From assembly GCF_013378445.1 (NCBI RefSeq), contig NZ_JABXYK010000002.1:186001-250000 (forward strand): DNA of 64,000 bases, given 5' to 3'. The notes beneath the pieces are model-generated. The model was given only the letters and a program-made list of their open reading frames with translations. It did no database searches and was not told where the DNA came from. Positions 45,949-55,083 of this stretch are shown here, piece by piece; position 1 is the stretch's first letter, and every line of letters begins with the position of its first letter. Both the position numbers and the translations under genes were made by a program. The DNA is from Mycoplana rhizolycopersici (GTDB lineage Bacteria; Pseudomonadota; Alphaproteobacteria; Rhizobiales; Rhizobiaceae).

Positions 45949-46012
45949 GCGGGGAGACATCGCGTCCCGCCCATTGAGCCCTCTCAGCCTCTTGCGACCG
46001 GGACGCCGTTCT

Positions 46013-47515
46013 TCAGTGTTCCTCGTATTGCGAGAACGATGGGTCCGCGAGGTCCGCGAAGCGGGTGAATTCGGACTGAAAGGCGAGCTTCACCGTGCCG
46101 GTCGGTCCGTGACGCTGCTTGGCGATGATCACGTCCGCAGTGCCCTTCACCTGCTCCATCTTCATCTTCCACTCTTCGTACTTCGGATCGAACTCGTCGC
46201 GCGGCTCGAGGTTCTTCACGTAGTACTCCTCGCGGAACACGAACAGCACCACGTCGGCGTCCTGTTCGATCGAGCCCGATTCGCGAAGGTCGGAGAGCTG
46301 CGGCCGCTTGTCCTCGCGGCTTTCGACACCACGCGAAAGCTGTGAAAGCGCAATGATCGGAACGTTCAGCTCCTTGCCCAGCGCCTTCAGGCCCGTGGTG
46401 ATCTGCGTGATCTCCTGCACGCGGTTGTCGCTGGATTTGCCCGAGCCGGTCATGAGCTGGATATAGTCCACCACGAGGCAGTCGAGGCCGCGCTGGCGCT
46501 TCAGGCGACGTGCGCGGGCGGAAAGCTGGGCGATCGAGATGCCACCGGTCTGGTCGATGTAAAGCGGCACCTTCTGCATCATTTGGCTGCAGGCGACGAG
46601 CTTTTCGAAATCGGCCTCCGAGATATCGCCGCGGCGGATCTTCGAAGATGAAACTTCGGTCTGCTCGGAGATGATACGGGTGGCCAGCTGTTCGGAGGAC
46701 ATTTCGAGCGAATAGAAGCCGACGACACCACCGTTCTTTGCCTTGAACGATCCATCCGCCTGCACTTCCGGCTCATAGGAGGCAGCGATGTTGTAGGCGA
46801 TGTTGGTGGCAAGCGAAGTCTTGCCCATGCCGGGACGGCCGGCGAGCACGATAAGGTCCGAGCGCTGCAGTCCGCCCATGCGCGCGTCGAGCGAGTGGAT
46901 GCCGGTGGAGATGCCTGACAGCGAACCGTCGCGCTCGAAGGCCTGGCCGGCCATGTCGATCGCGAGCGCAACCGCATCGTTGAAGGACTGGAAGCCGCCG
47001 TCGTAGCGGCCGGTTTCCGCCAGCTCGAACAGGCGGCGCTCTGCGTCCTCGATCTGGTTCTGCGGCGGCATGTCGAGCGGCGCGTCATAGGCGATGTTGA
47101 CCATGTCCTCGCCGATGGTGATCAGCGAACGGCGCAGCGCCAGATCGTAGATGGCGCGGCCATAGTCTTCCGCGTTGATGATCGTCACTGCTTCGGCCGC
47201 GAGGCGGGCGAGATACTGCGGTATTGTGAGGTCACCGACGCGGCCATCGGCCGGCAGATGCGTTTTCAGCGTGATCGTCGTTGCGATCTTGCCCATGCGA
47301 ATCGTGTCGCCGGCCAGCTCGAAAATCTTGCGGTGCAGCGGTTCGTTGAAATGGATCGGCTTGAGAAAGTCCGAGACGCGGTAGTAGGCGTCGTTGTTGA
47401 CCAGGATGGCGCCCAGAAGCGCCTGCTCCGCCTCGACGTTGTTCGGCGCCTCGCGATGGTGCACCCCGAGGTCGTCGCGGCCCGCACTGGCAAGCTTTCG
47501 TACGGCGTCGTTCAT
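46013..47515 (-). CDS. dnaB: Replicative DNA helicase
   Basis: A 500-residue ring helicase of the replication fork. The N-terminal domain (PNNVEAEQALLGAILVNNDAYYRVSDFL) binds primase; the RecA-like domain has Walker A AGRPGMGKTS near residue 225, Walker B in LDCLVVDYIQLM, and RPQLSDLRESGSIEQDADVVLF with the arginine finger region. Length and motifs are typical. Confidence 0.97.
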   Translation of the reverse strand: MNDAVRKLASAGRDDLGVHHREAPNNVEAEQALLGAILVNNDAYYRVSDFLKPIHFNEPLHRKIFELAGDTIRMGKIATTITLKTHLPADGRVGDLTIPQYLARLAAEAVTIINAEDYGRAIYDLALRRSLITIGEDMVNIAYDAPLDMPPQNQIEDAERRLFELAETGRYDGGFQSFNDAVALAIDMAGQAFERDGSLSGISTGIHSLDARMGGLQRSDLIVLAGRPGMGKTSLATNIAYNIAASYEPEVQADGSFKAKNGGVVGFYSLEMSSEQLATRIISEQTEVSSSKIRRGDISEADFEKLVACSQMMQKVPLYIDQTGGISIAQLSARARRLKRQRGLDCLVVDYIQLMTGSGKSSDNRVQEITQITTGLKALGKELNVPIIALSQLSRGVESREDKRPQLSDLRESGSIEQDADVVLFVFREEYYVKNLEPRDEFDPKYEEWKMKMEQVKGTADVIIAKQRHGPTGTVKLAFQSEFTRFADLADPSFSQYEEH

Positions 47516-47947
47516 CTGGCCCGAATCTCCCGAATCCCATTTGCAGTGAAGTCCCTGCTTTCAACCGGGGGGGCGCACGGGTCAAGTGTCGTCTTCGTGC
47601 GGGGCGGCAGCAGCGCTACACCGAATCAGTCTTGGACACAGTCTTCGACCTTTCCACAGCCGCTCCATTGCGCAAAGGCCACAGCGGCGAAAAATCAACC
47701 CTGCTCCAAGGCAAACCGCTCCGGCGCGCTTGACGAGGAGTGCGGGAGATTCGCGCAGTGGGACTGCGGTGAGGGGCGGAAGCCAGCGTTGCTGCCGCGG
47801 CCGGCGGCGTGCCTTTCAGCGGATGCGCAACACACCGTTGGCCGGGGGCGCTCCCACGCGATCTTCCTTGCGCCGATGGGAGGGATGCAGCCAACGCTGC
47901 CCCCTGTGACTTGAAGCGGCCGGCACCGACGGCACCGGCCGAAGATT
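47516..47947. other. Intergenic region between dnaB and cfa
   Basis: 432 nt with no supported gene. Near its right end an inverted repeat (CGGCCGG at 47917-47923, CCGGCCG at 47935-47941) follows the cfa stop and may help end the cfa transcript, though there is no T-tract. The left part must hold the dnaB promoter, which could not be fixed. Confidence 0.4.
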
Positions 47948-49231
47948 TCAGATCGATGCTTCCTGCGGAAACTTTTGCGCCCCCGGCCGGACCTTGCCGT
48001 CACCCTCGCGCGCCTTCAGGCAGCCTTCGCCACGCTCCAGATAGTCGCGCGTCAGAGGCACGGCTTGCTGGTCATGGGCGAGTTGCAGCTGGAAGACGAC
48101 AAGGTTCTGCCAGCGGAACGCGCTTTCCGAGGCGGCGAGATAGAACTCCCAGATCCGGCAGAACCGTTCGTCGTAGAGCGCCTTGGCTTCCTCGCGCCGC
48201 GCCATGAAGCGTTCGCGCCAGTGCCGTAGCGTCTCGGCATAGTGCAGCCGCAGGACCTCGATATCCACGACGGCGAGCCCGGACTTCTCGATCGCCCGCA
48301 TCACCTCCGAGAGCGCAGGGATGTATCCGCCCGGAAAGATATACTTCTCGATGAACGGGTTGTTGGTGGTCGGCGCATCTGTTCGTCCGATCGTGTGCAG
48401 CAGCATCACCCCGTTGCGTTTCAGCAGCGAGGCGGCCTTGCGGAAGAAGGTCAGGTAGTTCGGGCGTCCGACATGTTCGAACATGCCGACCGAAACGATC
48501 CGGTCATAACTGCCGGGCGCGTTTCGGTAGTCCTCGAGCAGGAAGTTCACTTCCTGATCCAGCCCTGCGTCCTTGGCACGCTGGCGCGAGACCGCGTACT
48601 GCTCGTCCGAGAGGGTGACGCCGGTCACCTGAGCGCCGAGGTAACGGGCGAGATACAACGCCATGCCGCCCCAGCCGCTGCCGATGTCGAGCACGGAAAG
48701 TCCCGGCCGGCCCATCGCCAGCTTGGCTGCGATGTGCCTCTTCTTTGCAAGTTGCGCGTCGTCGAGGCTTTGCTCGGGATTTTCGAAATAGGCGCAAGAA
48801 TACTGTTTGTCCTCGTCCAGGAAGAGGTCGTAGAGCGCGCCGGTCAGGTCATAGTGGTGCTGGACGTTGTTGCGGGATCGGCGGACGCCATTCCTTTCGC
48901 GAAGCCAGCGCAGCAGATAACGGCCCCGATCGAGAAGTCGGTTCCAGCGGCTGTCGTAATACTTGAAATCCGGATTGCCGGTGAACACTGTCTCCAGCAG
49001 GTCGTACATGTCGCCCTCGACGAGGTCGATATCACCGGTGCCGTAGTAGTGGCCGAGATAGAAGGCGGGGTCCAAGACCAGGCCACGCTCGGCGCGTTTG
49101 CTGTTGAGGCGGATATGAACGGTTTTTCCGGTGCCATCGCCGGCGGTCATCGAACGGCCGTCGCTGAAGGTCATGGTCAGATTTCCGCGTTGCACCAGTC
49201 GGGAAATCGTCGAAGCAAGCACAAACGTCAT
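47948..49231 (-). CDS. cfa: Cyclopropane-fatty-acid-phospholipid synthase
   Basis: A 427-residue SAM-dependent enzyme that adds a methylene group across double bonds of membrane lipids. VLDIGSGWGGMALYLARYLGAQVTGVTLS near residue 190 is the SAM site, NVQHHYDLTGALYDLFLD and the cysteine in YSCAYFE are family hallmarks, and FIEKYIFPGGYIP is conserved. ATG 49231 is preferred (GGAG 7 nt upstream) over ATG 49249. Usually induced in stationary phase or acid stress. Confidence 0.93.
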   Translation of the reverse strand: MTFVLASTISRLVQRGNLTMTFSDGRSMTAGDGTGKTVHIRLNSKRAERGLVLDPAFYLGHYYGTGDIDLVEGDMYDLLETVFTGNPDFKYYDSRWNRLLDRGRYLLRWLRERNGVRRSRNNVQHHYDLTGALYDLFLDEDKQYSCAYFENPEQSLDDAQLAKKRHIAAKLAMGRPGLSVLDIGSGWGGMALYLARYLGAQVTGVTLSDEQYAVSRQRAKDAGLDQEVNFLLEDYRNAPGSYDRIVSVGMFEHVGRPNYLTFFRKAASLLKRNGVMLLHTIGRTDAPTTNNPFIEKYIFPGGYIPALSEVMRAIEKSGLAVVDIEVLRLHYAETLRHWRERFMARREEAKALYDERFCRIWEFYLAASESAFRWQNLVVFQLQLAHDQQAVPLTRDYLERGEGCLKAREGDGKVRPGAQKFPQEASI

Positions 49232-49332
49232 CAGCACACTCCATCGCATACTGCGGCGGAGCGGGTCTGGTCGGGTAACCGGCCTGGTAGCGGCCCGACC
49301 GCCATTCCAGTCTGATCACCATAAAAGATAAC

Positions 49333-49363
49333 AAAAAAACCCGGATTTCAACCCGGGTTTTTT
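49333..49363 (-). terminator. Terminator of the rpsF-rpsR-DUF2232-rplI operon
   Basis: An 11-bp stem (AAAAAACCCGG at 49334-49344, CCGGGTTTTTT at 49353-49363) with an 8-nt loop; read on the minus strand it ends in a T-tract 54 nt after the rplI stop. The sequence is also terminator-like on the plus strand. Confidence 0.9.
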
Positions 49364-49417
49364 CGCGTCAGCCGTGTGGCGGCGCGACGGGGTACCCGCC
49401 GCGCGTCTGGGTCAATC

Positions 49418-49993
49418 TCAGGCTTCTTCGCCTTCGTTGTCTGCATCCGGATCGAAGAAGTCTTCCGGCTTCAGGGCGTCTTCGTCGACACCATAGATGG
49501 CGTCGGCCGAGGTCAGGGTCTCGCCCTTGGCCTGGCGCTCAGCTTCTTCGGCCGAACGGGCAACGTTGATCTGGACTGCGATCTCGACTTCGGCGTGCAG
49601 GTGCAGGACGACGCTGTGCAGGCCGATCGCCTTGATCGGGGTGTTCAGCTCGACCTGGTTGCGGCCGATGTTGAAGCCTTCCGAAGCAAGCGAATCGACG
49701 ATATCGCGGGCAGCGACCGAACCGTAGAGCTGGCCGGTTTCGCCTGCGGAGCGAACGATGACGAAGGCCTTGCCGTCAAGCTTCTCGGCAACCGTCTGGG
49801 CTTCCGACTTACGCTCGAGGTTACGGGCTTCCAGCGTGGCGCGTTCCGAATCGAAACGCTTCTTGTTGGCTTCGTTGGCGCGCAGCGCCTTGCCGAGCGG
49901 CAGCAGGTAGTTGCGGGCAAAGCCGTCGCGAACCTTGACCGTTTCGCCCATCTGGCCAAGCTTGGCGATGCGCTCGAGGAGAATTACTTCCAT
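49418..49993 (-). CDS. rplI: 50S ribosomal protein L9
   Basis: 191 residues. [32 protein letters not shown] is the canonical L9 N-terminal domain that binds 23S rRNA, followed by the long connecting helix and C-terminal domain. An acidic tail ([20 protein letters not shown]) extends it beyond the ~150 residues of E. coli L9, as is common in rhizobia. AAAGGAA precedes the ATG. Last gene of the operon. Confidence 0.97.
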   Translation of the reverse strand: MEVILLERIAKLGQMGETVKVRDGFARNYLLPLGKALRANEANKKRFDSERATLEARNLERKSEAQTVAEKLDGKAFVIVRSAGETGQLYGSVAARDIVDSLASEGFNIGRNQVELNTPIKAIGLHSVVLHLHAEVEIAVQINVARSAEEAERQAKGETLTSADAIYGVDEDALKPEDFFDPDADNEGEEA

Positions 49994-50015
49994 GTTGAGT
50001 TCCTTTCTCTAAAGC

Positions 50016-50993
50016 TCAGGTGTTGTTGGATTTCGATTGTGTCTTGTCGGCTGCAGGCGTCAGCGCGATCGTGCGCCGCGTATCTGTCAGGCCGAGGATG
50101 AGAATGAAAAGCACCGGCAGGGCGAACAGCACGACCGACGCATAGGCGAGCCAGAGTGCTGCGAGGCGCCAGGCCTTGCCGCGCGTGCGCTGATGCAGGA
50201 TCGCAAAGCCGGAAAGCACGAAGCCGGCGCCGAACGTGCCGCAGACCAGCGCGCCGATGATGGCCGGGACGCCGCCTGTGAAGCACAGCACGAGGCCGGC
50301 GAGGAAGACGAAGATGGCGTTGCGGTGCATGCGCAGCGACGTCGGCATGTCCTCGCGCGGACGCAGGCCCTTGCCCGACAGCCGCACGATGGCCGAGGCG
50401 ATATAGAACGCGGCGAAAAGCAGGATCACCCACAACGCCCCCTGAACCAGCGGCAGGGCGAGCCCGAAAATGGCCTTCATCTGCGCGATCATGGCCGGGT
50501 CGGGATTGTAGAGCGGCTCCTGCTCCTGCAGCGCCATCATCATCACGTCGACCATCTGGCTGGCGAGTTCGCCGCTGTAGCCGATGATCATGCCGACGGC
50601 GATCATGCCGAGCGTGACCATCACGGCAAGGTGGGTGACGATGTTGGAAAGCGGATACCAGGCCAGGGCGTCCTTGGGGCCGCCGATCTCGGTGGCGGGA
50701 CGGGCCAGGTTGGCGAGGTTGCTGAGCCAGCCGGCGGGGATCAGCGTGATGATCACGATCAGCAGCGCGAAATGCGAGGAGGCCATGGCGGCGGCCACCG
50801 CACCGCCGGCGATCACGGCCGTCAGTGCGCTGGCATTGCCCCAGCCGAGGCCGGCAATCAGAATCGGCAGCGCCGAGCCCGCGAAAAAGAAGATCGCGAG
50901 AGTCGACTGGACGTTCGCGCTCAGCGAAAGCAGAGCGGCGGTCACACCGGCGACGAGCCCGGTCGCGATCGAGATCCAGTTCAGGTTTTGCAC
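50016..50993 (-). CDS. DUF2232 polytopic membrane protein
   Basis: A 325-residue protein with about eight to nine hydrophobic helices and a polar C-terminus (DKTQSKSNNT), of the DUF2232 group. Function unknown. It sits between rpsR and rplI, 22 nt before rplI, so it is made with ribosomal proteins; the same insertion is familiar in other rhizobia. The start is GTG at 50993 with AGGAC 8 nt upstream. Confidence 0.85.
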   Translation of the reverse strand: MQNLNWISIATGLVAGVTAALLSLSANVQSTLAIFFFAGSALPILIAGLGWGNASALTAVIAGGAVAAAMASSHFALLIVIITLIPAGWLSNLANLARPATEIGGPKDALAWYPLSNIVTHLAVMVTLGMIAVGMIIGYSGELASQMVDVMMMALQEQEPLYNPDPAMIAQMKAIFGLALPLVQGALWVILLFAAFYIASAIVRLSGKGLRPREDMPTSLRMHRNAIFVFLAGLVLCFTGGVPAIIGALVCGTFGAGFVLSGFAILHQRTRGKAWRLAALWLAYASVVLFALPVLFILILGLTDTRRTIALTPAADKTQSKSNNT

Positions 50994-51214
50994 AGCGCTG
51001 TCCTGTCTTTTGAGACAGTTAGAGGAGTTTCCTGAGGTTCGATCTCAGAAACGGCTCCCCAACATGGGATTTTGGCCGAAGCGCGGGATTGTGGCGCGCC
51101 TGGCCGGTGGTTTTCCGATCCGCGCCCAACGCGGAAGGGAGAGGGATGGCGCGGACGCCGTCCCGAATGTCATGCCGCGCACCGGCCGAAGCCGGCGCGC
51201 GGGGTCCGCCAGAA

Positions 51215-51463
51215 TTAGGCTACGACGTAGGGCAGCAGGCCGAGGAAGCGGGCGCGCTTGATCGCCTTGGCGAGCTCGCGCTGCTTCTTCTGGGAAACGG
51301 CCGTGATGCGGGACGGAACGATCTTGCCACGCTCGGAAATGTAGCGCGACAGGAGGCGAACGTCCTTGTAGTCGATCTTCGGGGCGTTTGCGCCCGAGAA
51401 GGGGCAGGTCTTGCGGCGGCGGTGGAACGGACGGCGTGCCGGAGCGGAAGAAATATCAGCCAT
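51215..51463 (-). CDS. rpsR: 30S ribosomal protein S18
   Basis: 82 residues. [43 protein letters not shown] and [20 protein letters not shown] are the standard S18 blocks; the protein binds S6 on the 30S platform. AAGGAG precedes the ATG, 24 nt after rpsF. The CPFSG cysteine is retained. Confidence 0.98.
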   Translation of the reverse strand: MADISSAPARRPFHRRRKTCPFSGANAPKIDYKDVRLLSRYISERGKIVPSRITAVSQKKQRELAKAIKRARFLGLLPYVVA

Positions 51464-51487
51464 TGTCGTTGTCTCCTTCAGCTTCGA

Positions 51488-51943
51488 TTACGCACGGTCT
51501 TCGCGCGGGGGGCGGTCACCGCGGGGCGGACGGTCGCCGAAGTCGCGGCGCGGGCCGCGGTCGCCGAAGTCGCGGCGCGGGCCGCGGTCGTCCCCGTCAC
51601 GACGCGGACGGTCGTCGCGGTCGCGCTTCTGCATCATCGCGGACGGGCCCTCTTCGTGGGCTTCGACGGCGATGGTCATGTAACGAAGAACGTCTTCGTT
51701 GATGCGCATCTGGCGCTCCATCTCCTGGATGGCGGCAGCCGGGGCGTCGATGTCCATCAGGGCGTAGTGTGCCTTGCGGTTCTTCTTGATGCGGTAGGTC
51801 AGGGACTTCAGGCCCCAGTTCTCGACCCGGCCGACCTTGCCGCCGTGCGCTTCGATCACGCCCTTGTACTGTTCGACGAGAGCGTCGACCTGCTGGGCGG
51901 ACACGTCCTGGCGGGCCAGGAATACATGTTCGTAGAGAGCCAT
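51488..51943 (-). CDS. rpsF: 30S ribosomal protein S6
   Basis: A 151-residue S6. Residues 1-~95 ([22 protein letters not shown] to [15 protein letters not shown]) form the S6 fold that pairs with S18. The remaining ~50 residues are an Arg/Asp/Pro-rich tail with RGPRRDFGD repeated. E. coli S6 also has a variable charged tail, there extended by RimK. ATG 51943 is fixed by the conserved N-terminus; the frame runs on to 52045 without support. First gene of the operon. Confidence 0.97.
   Translation of the reverse strand: MALYEHVFLARQDVSAQQVDALVEQYKGVIEAHGGKVGRVENWGLKSLTYRIKKNRKAHYALMDIDAPAAAIQEMERQMRINEDVLRYMTIAVEAHEEGPSAMMQKRDRDDRPRRDGDDRGPRRDFGDRGPRRDFGDRPPRGDRPPREDRA
51531..51584 (-). repeat. 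Perfect 27-bp tandem duplication in the rpsF tail
   Basis: Positions 51531-51557 and 51558-51584 are identical. They encode two consecutive copies of the nine-residue RGPRRDFGD unit in the disordered S6 tail. Absence of any base difference points to a recent duplication. Confidence 0.9.
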
Positions 51944-52166
51944 GTGGCTTTGCCTTTCTTGCGTTTGATCCACACCCGGAAACCGGCGCCAAGCCTCAAC
52001 GACTGATCTTAGAGGCCAGGAGGCCGGGCAAGAAAAGCGTTTCATCTATACGGTCGAGAGCGGAGACACGGGAGGCCGGAACGCTTGTGTTCCTGTCGCT
52101 CCCGTCGCCGGAAGCGGCCCTCCGTTCAGCCACCAGCCGATGCGACCGGGTGTTTTGAACAGCGCG

Positions 52167-52194
52167 CTTATACGGATTTTTCCGCGGAAGGCAA
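52167..52194 (-). promoter_or_regulatory. Candidate promoter of the rpsF operon
   Basis: On the minus strand TTGCCT (52194-52189), a 16-nt spacer and TATAAG (52172-52167) fit a sigma-70 promoter, about 225 nt upstream of rpsF. The rest of 51944-52309 contains no supported gene; the long leader could host ribosomal-protein autoregulation by S6-S18, but no matching structure was identified. Confidence 0.5.
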
Positions 52195-52309
52195 GGGGCT
52201 GCGCGTTGATGGAGGCGGATCATCCGGGGAACGGCGGTCGGAAAAGCGGGGAACCAGATGGTAAAAGCTGCGTTCTCCTTCTCGACGCAACCAGATGGAG
52301 CGAGGAAAC

Positions 52310-52657
52310 ATGCAAGATCCGATGCAGCAGAACCGTCCGATCCGCGAAGACCGTCCGCTGGAGGACCGTCCCCTGGAGGAACGCAGCACAATCGTCGACG
52401 CGCGCAGCAGCGGCAGCGGCGCAGCTGGCTGGGCCGTCGCGGCGATCGTCGCCGTGCTCGTCGCAGGCGGCGTATTCTACTTCACCGGCAGCGGCACCGG
52501 CGATGGCGTCGACCCGAATGCCAACACGTCTTCGATCACGACGCAGGAGCCTGCTCCGGTCACGCCGCCGACCGATGGTCAGGCAACCGGTACGCAGCCC
52601 GCTCCCCAGCCCGTTCAGCCGGACGCCGCGCCGGCGACCGGCGGCAACGGGCAGTAA
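52310..52657 (+). CDS. Small single-pass membrane protein
   Basis: 115 residues. A charged N-terminus with the short repeat EDRPLEDRPLEER (about residues 12-24) is followed by one membrane helix (AAGWAVAAIVAVLVAGGVFYFTG, about 38-60) and a Pro/Thr/Gln-rich outer tail. Function unknown. GAGGAAAC precedes ATG 52310, preferred over ATG 52295. A strong terminator follows. Confidence 0.7.
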   Translation: MQDPMQQNRPIREDRPLEDRPLEERSTIVDARSSGSGAAGWAVAAIVAVLVAGGVFYFTGSGTGDGVDPNANTSSITTQEPAPVTPPTDGQATGTQPAPQPVQPDAAPATGGNGQ

Positions 52658-52687
52658 CAAAGAGGCTGTAAGCCGCAACCCGACAGC

Positions 52688-52715
52688 AAAAACCCGCCAG
52701 CGATGGCGGGTTTTT
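52688..52715. terminator. Bidirectional terminator
   Basis: AAAAACCCGCCA (52688-52699), loop GCGA and TGGCGGGTTTTT (52704-52715) form a perfect 12-bp stem with A/T tails on both strands. It serves both the small membrane protein gene (plus) and the aldo/keto reductase gene (minus). Confidence 0.93.
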
Positions 52716-52740
52716 AGTTTCTATGGCAGTTCCGACGGGT

Positions 52741-53784
52741 TCAGATCGGTGCCGGATAGCGGCGGTGAAGGTTTTGCAATGCCTTCATGACGTCTGCCGA
52801 AAGGGTGATATCCGCAGCTGCGATATCCGTCGCCAGTTGTTCCATGCTGGTCGCCCCGATGATCACAGACGTCATGAACGGGCGCGTGAGGCAGAATGCC
52901 AGCGCCAGTTGCGCCGGGTCGATGCCGTGTTCGCGTGCGAGCGCGATATAGGCTGCGACCGCCGGCTCCTGCAGCGGCTGGTATCGGCCGCCGAGGTCGC
53001 CGTTTTTGGTGATCCGCGAGCCCTCGGGGCGGACGCCGCCAAGGTACTTGCCGGTCAGCAGGCCGGCCGCGAGGGCGGAATAGGCGAGAAGCCCGACGTT
53101 TTCGTGGTGGGATACCTCGGCGAGGTCGAGATCGAACGCGCGGTAGAGCAGGTTATATTCGTTCTGGATCGAGGCGATGCGGGGCAGGCCGCGGCTTTCC
53201 GAAAGCTTGAGGAACTGCATGGTGCCCCAGGCCGTTTCGTTCGAGAGACCGACGGCGCGGATCTTGCCGGCCTTGACGAGTTCGCCGGTCGTTTCGAGCA
53301 CCTCGGCCATTTCGTCCGCCGTTCGTGCGGGATCCTGGCTGGAGGGATCGTACGTCCAGGCCTGTCGGAAATGGTAATGGCCGCGGTTGGGCCAATGCAG
53401 CTGGTAGAGGTCGAGATAGTCGGTGCGAAGGCGCTTGAGGCTGCCGTCGATTGCTTCGAGGATGCCTGCGCGCGTCATCGGCTGGCCGCCGCGGATGTAG
53501 GCTCGTCCCGGGCCGGCGACCTTGGAGGCGAGGACGATCTTGTCGCGATTGCCGCGCGCGGAAAGCCAGCTGCCGATGAAGCGTTCCGTGTCGCCGTAGG
53601 TCTCGGGCGAGAGCGGGGTCGTCGGATAGAGTTCGGCGGTGTCGATGAAATTGACGCCCTTGTCGAGCGCGTAGTCGAGCTGCTGATGTGCTTCGGCTTC
53701 GTTGTTCTGGGAGCCCCAGGTCATCGTGCCGAGACAGATTTCGGAGACCTTGATGTCGGTCCGGCCGAGCATGTTGTACTTCAT
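52741..53784 (-). CDS. Aldo/keto reductase (Tas-like)
   Basis: A 347-residue NADPH-dependent oxidoreductase. The catalytic tetrad is visible: Asp and Tyr in NFIDTAELYP, Lys in VLASKVAG, and His in YLDLYQLHWPNRG. RITKNGDLGGRY and SVIIGATSMEQL belong to the cofactor end. It resembles E. coli Tas; the true substrate is unknown. AAGGAAG lies about 10 nt before the ATG. Divergent from fabD. Confidence 0.9.
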   Translation of the reverse strand: MKYNMLGRTDIKVSEICLGTMTWGSQNNEAEAHQQLDYALDKGVNFIDTAELYPTTPLSPETYGDTERFIGSWLSARGNRDKIVLASKVAGPGRAYIRGGQPMTRAGILEAIDGSLKRLRTDYLDLYQLHWPNRGHYHFRQAWTYDPSSQDPARTADEMAEVLETTGELVKAGKIRAVGLSNETAWGTMQFLKLSESRGLPRIASIQNEYNLLYRAFDLDLAEVSHHENVGLLAYSALAAGLLTGKYLGGVRPEGSRITKNGDLGGRYQPLQEPAVAAYIALAREHGIDPAQLALAFCLTRPFMTSVIIGATSMEQLATDIAAADITLSADVMKALQNLHRRYPAPI

Positions 53785-54101
53785 GACGAATTATCTTCCT
53801 TGCGGCGCGGCGCTGGAATTGCGGGAATGGCGGGCGAACGCCGGCCGACGGGTGCAGCCGGCGTTGGGTTTCGCACCGCGCGAAACTTAACCTCCCGATC
53901 GTCAATTTCAAGTCGCGCCGGCGAATGCGTTCGCCGGCGAGGGAATGTCAGGGCCACGCCGCGCCTGCGAGAAAGGGTGGCTTGCTCGTGCGAATCTGCC
54001 GTGCATGGCGGCGTTGGGAACAACCCGCGCCGGCGCGCAAATCTTGACTCGGTGCCACATTCCGTGAATGGAGGGGGCAAAACAACGACGGGAGAGCCCC
54101 C
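53785..54101. other. Divergent intergenic region upstream of fabD
   Basis: 317 nt between the divergent aldo/keto reductase and fabD genes, so it must contain two promoters. A TTGACT at 54044-54049 could be a -35 box for fabD, but its -10 is poor. The most striking element is the perfect hairpin at 53916-53939. No coding potential was found. Confidence 0.4.
53916..53939. repeat. Perfect 10-bp hairpin with TGCG loop
   Basis: CGCCGGCGAA (53916-53925), TGCG, TTCGCCGGCG (53930-53939). The arms are exact and no T-tract follows on either strand, so this is not an ordinary intrinsic terminator. It lies between divergent promoters and could be an operator or a folded leader element. Confidence 0.6.
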
Positions 54102-55046
54102 ATGACCATTGCTTTCACCTTTCCCGGCCAGGGCAGCCAGGCTGTCGGAATGGGCAAGGAACTCGCGGACACCTTCCCCGAGGCGGCCGCAGTCTTTGCC
54201 GAAGTCGACGACGCCCTCGGCGAGAAGCTGTCCTCTGTCATGTTCGAGGGCCCGGAGGCTGAACTGACGCTGACGGCGAACGCCCAGCCGGCGCTGATGG
54301 CGGTTTCGATGGCCATGGTCCGGGTACTGGAGGCGCGCGGCCTCATCCTTCGCGACAAGGTTTCCTATGTCGCCGGTCACTCGCTTGGCGAATATTCCGC
54401 CCTCTGTGCCGCCGGCGCGTTCACCATTTTCGATACGGCACGGCTGCTGCGTATCCGCGGTAACGCGATGCAGGCGGCCGTTCCGGTCGGCGAGGGCGCG
54501 ATGGCCGCGATCATCGGCCTCGAGCACCAGGACGTGCAGACGATCTGCGACGAGGCGCTGGTCGACGGGTCCTGCCAGATCGCCAACGACAACGGCGGCG
54601 GCCAGCTCGTCATTTCTGGCGCCAAGCCGGCGGTTGAACGCGCGGCGCGTATGGCGACCGAAAAAGGCGCCAAGCGCGCCGTCATGCTGCCTGTGTCAGC
54701 CCCCTTCCATTCGGCGCTGATGGCGCCGGCTGCCGAAGCGATGCGCGAGGCGCTTGCGGCCGTCACGATCCTCGAGCCGGTCGTCCCGGTGATCGCCAAC
54801 GTTTCCGTCCAGCCCGTCACGGACCCGGCCGCGATTGCCGGCCTGCTCGTGCAGCAGGTGACGGGACAGGTTCGCTGGCGCGAGACTGTCGAGTGGTTCG
54901 CCGGCAATGATGTGACCTCGCTCTATGAGATCGGTTCCGGCAAGGTGCTGACGGGGCTTGCCCGTCGCATCGACAAGTCCGTGACCGGCTATGCCGTCAA
55001 CACCGCGACCGACATCGAAAACCTGCTGCAGGACCTCTGCGGCTGA
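54102..55046 (+). CDS. fabD: Malonyl-CoA:ACP transacylase
   Basis: A 314-residue enzyme that loads malonate onto ACP for fatty acid synthesis. FTFPGQGSQAVGMGKEL opens the protein, the nucleophile elbow GHSLGEYSALCAAG is near residue 91, and SAPFHSALM holds the catalytic histidine. GGGAG precedes the ATG. First gene of the fabD-fabG-acpP-fabF cluster. Confidence 0.96.
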   Translation: MTIAFTFPGQGSQAVGMGKELADTFPEAAAVFAEVDDALGEKLSSVMFEGPEAELTLTANAQPALMAVSMAMVRVLEARGLILRDKVSYVAGHSLGEYSALCAAGAFTIFDTARLLRIRGNAMQAAVPVGEGAMAAIIGLEHQDVQTICDEALVDGSCQIANDNGGGQLVISGAKPAVERAARMATEKGAKRAVMLPVSAPFHSALMAPAAEAMREALAAVTILEPVVPVIANVSVQPVTDPAAIAGLLVQQVTGQVRWRETVEWFAGNDVTSLYEIGSGKVLTGLARRIDKSVTGYAVNTATDIENLLQDLCG

Positions 55047-55083
55047 GACCACGAAGCAGGACCCAATGAACGGGGACAGGACC

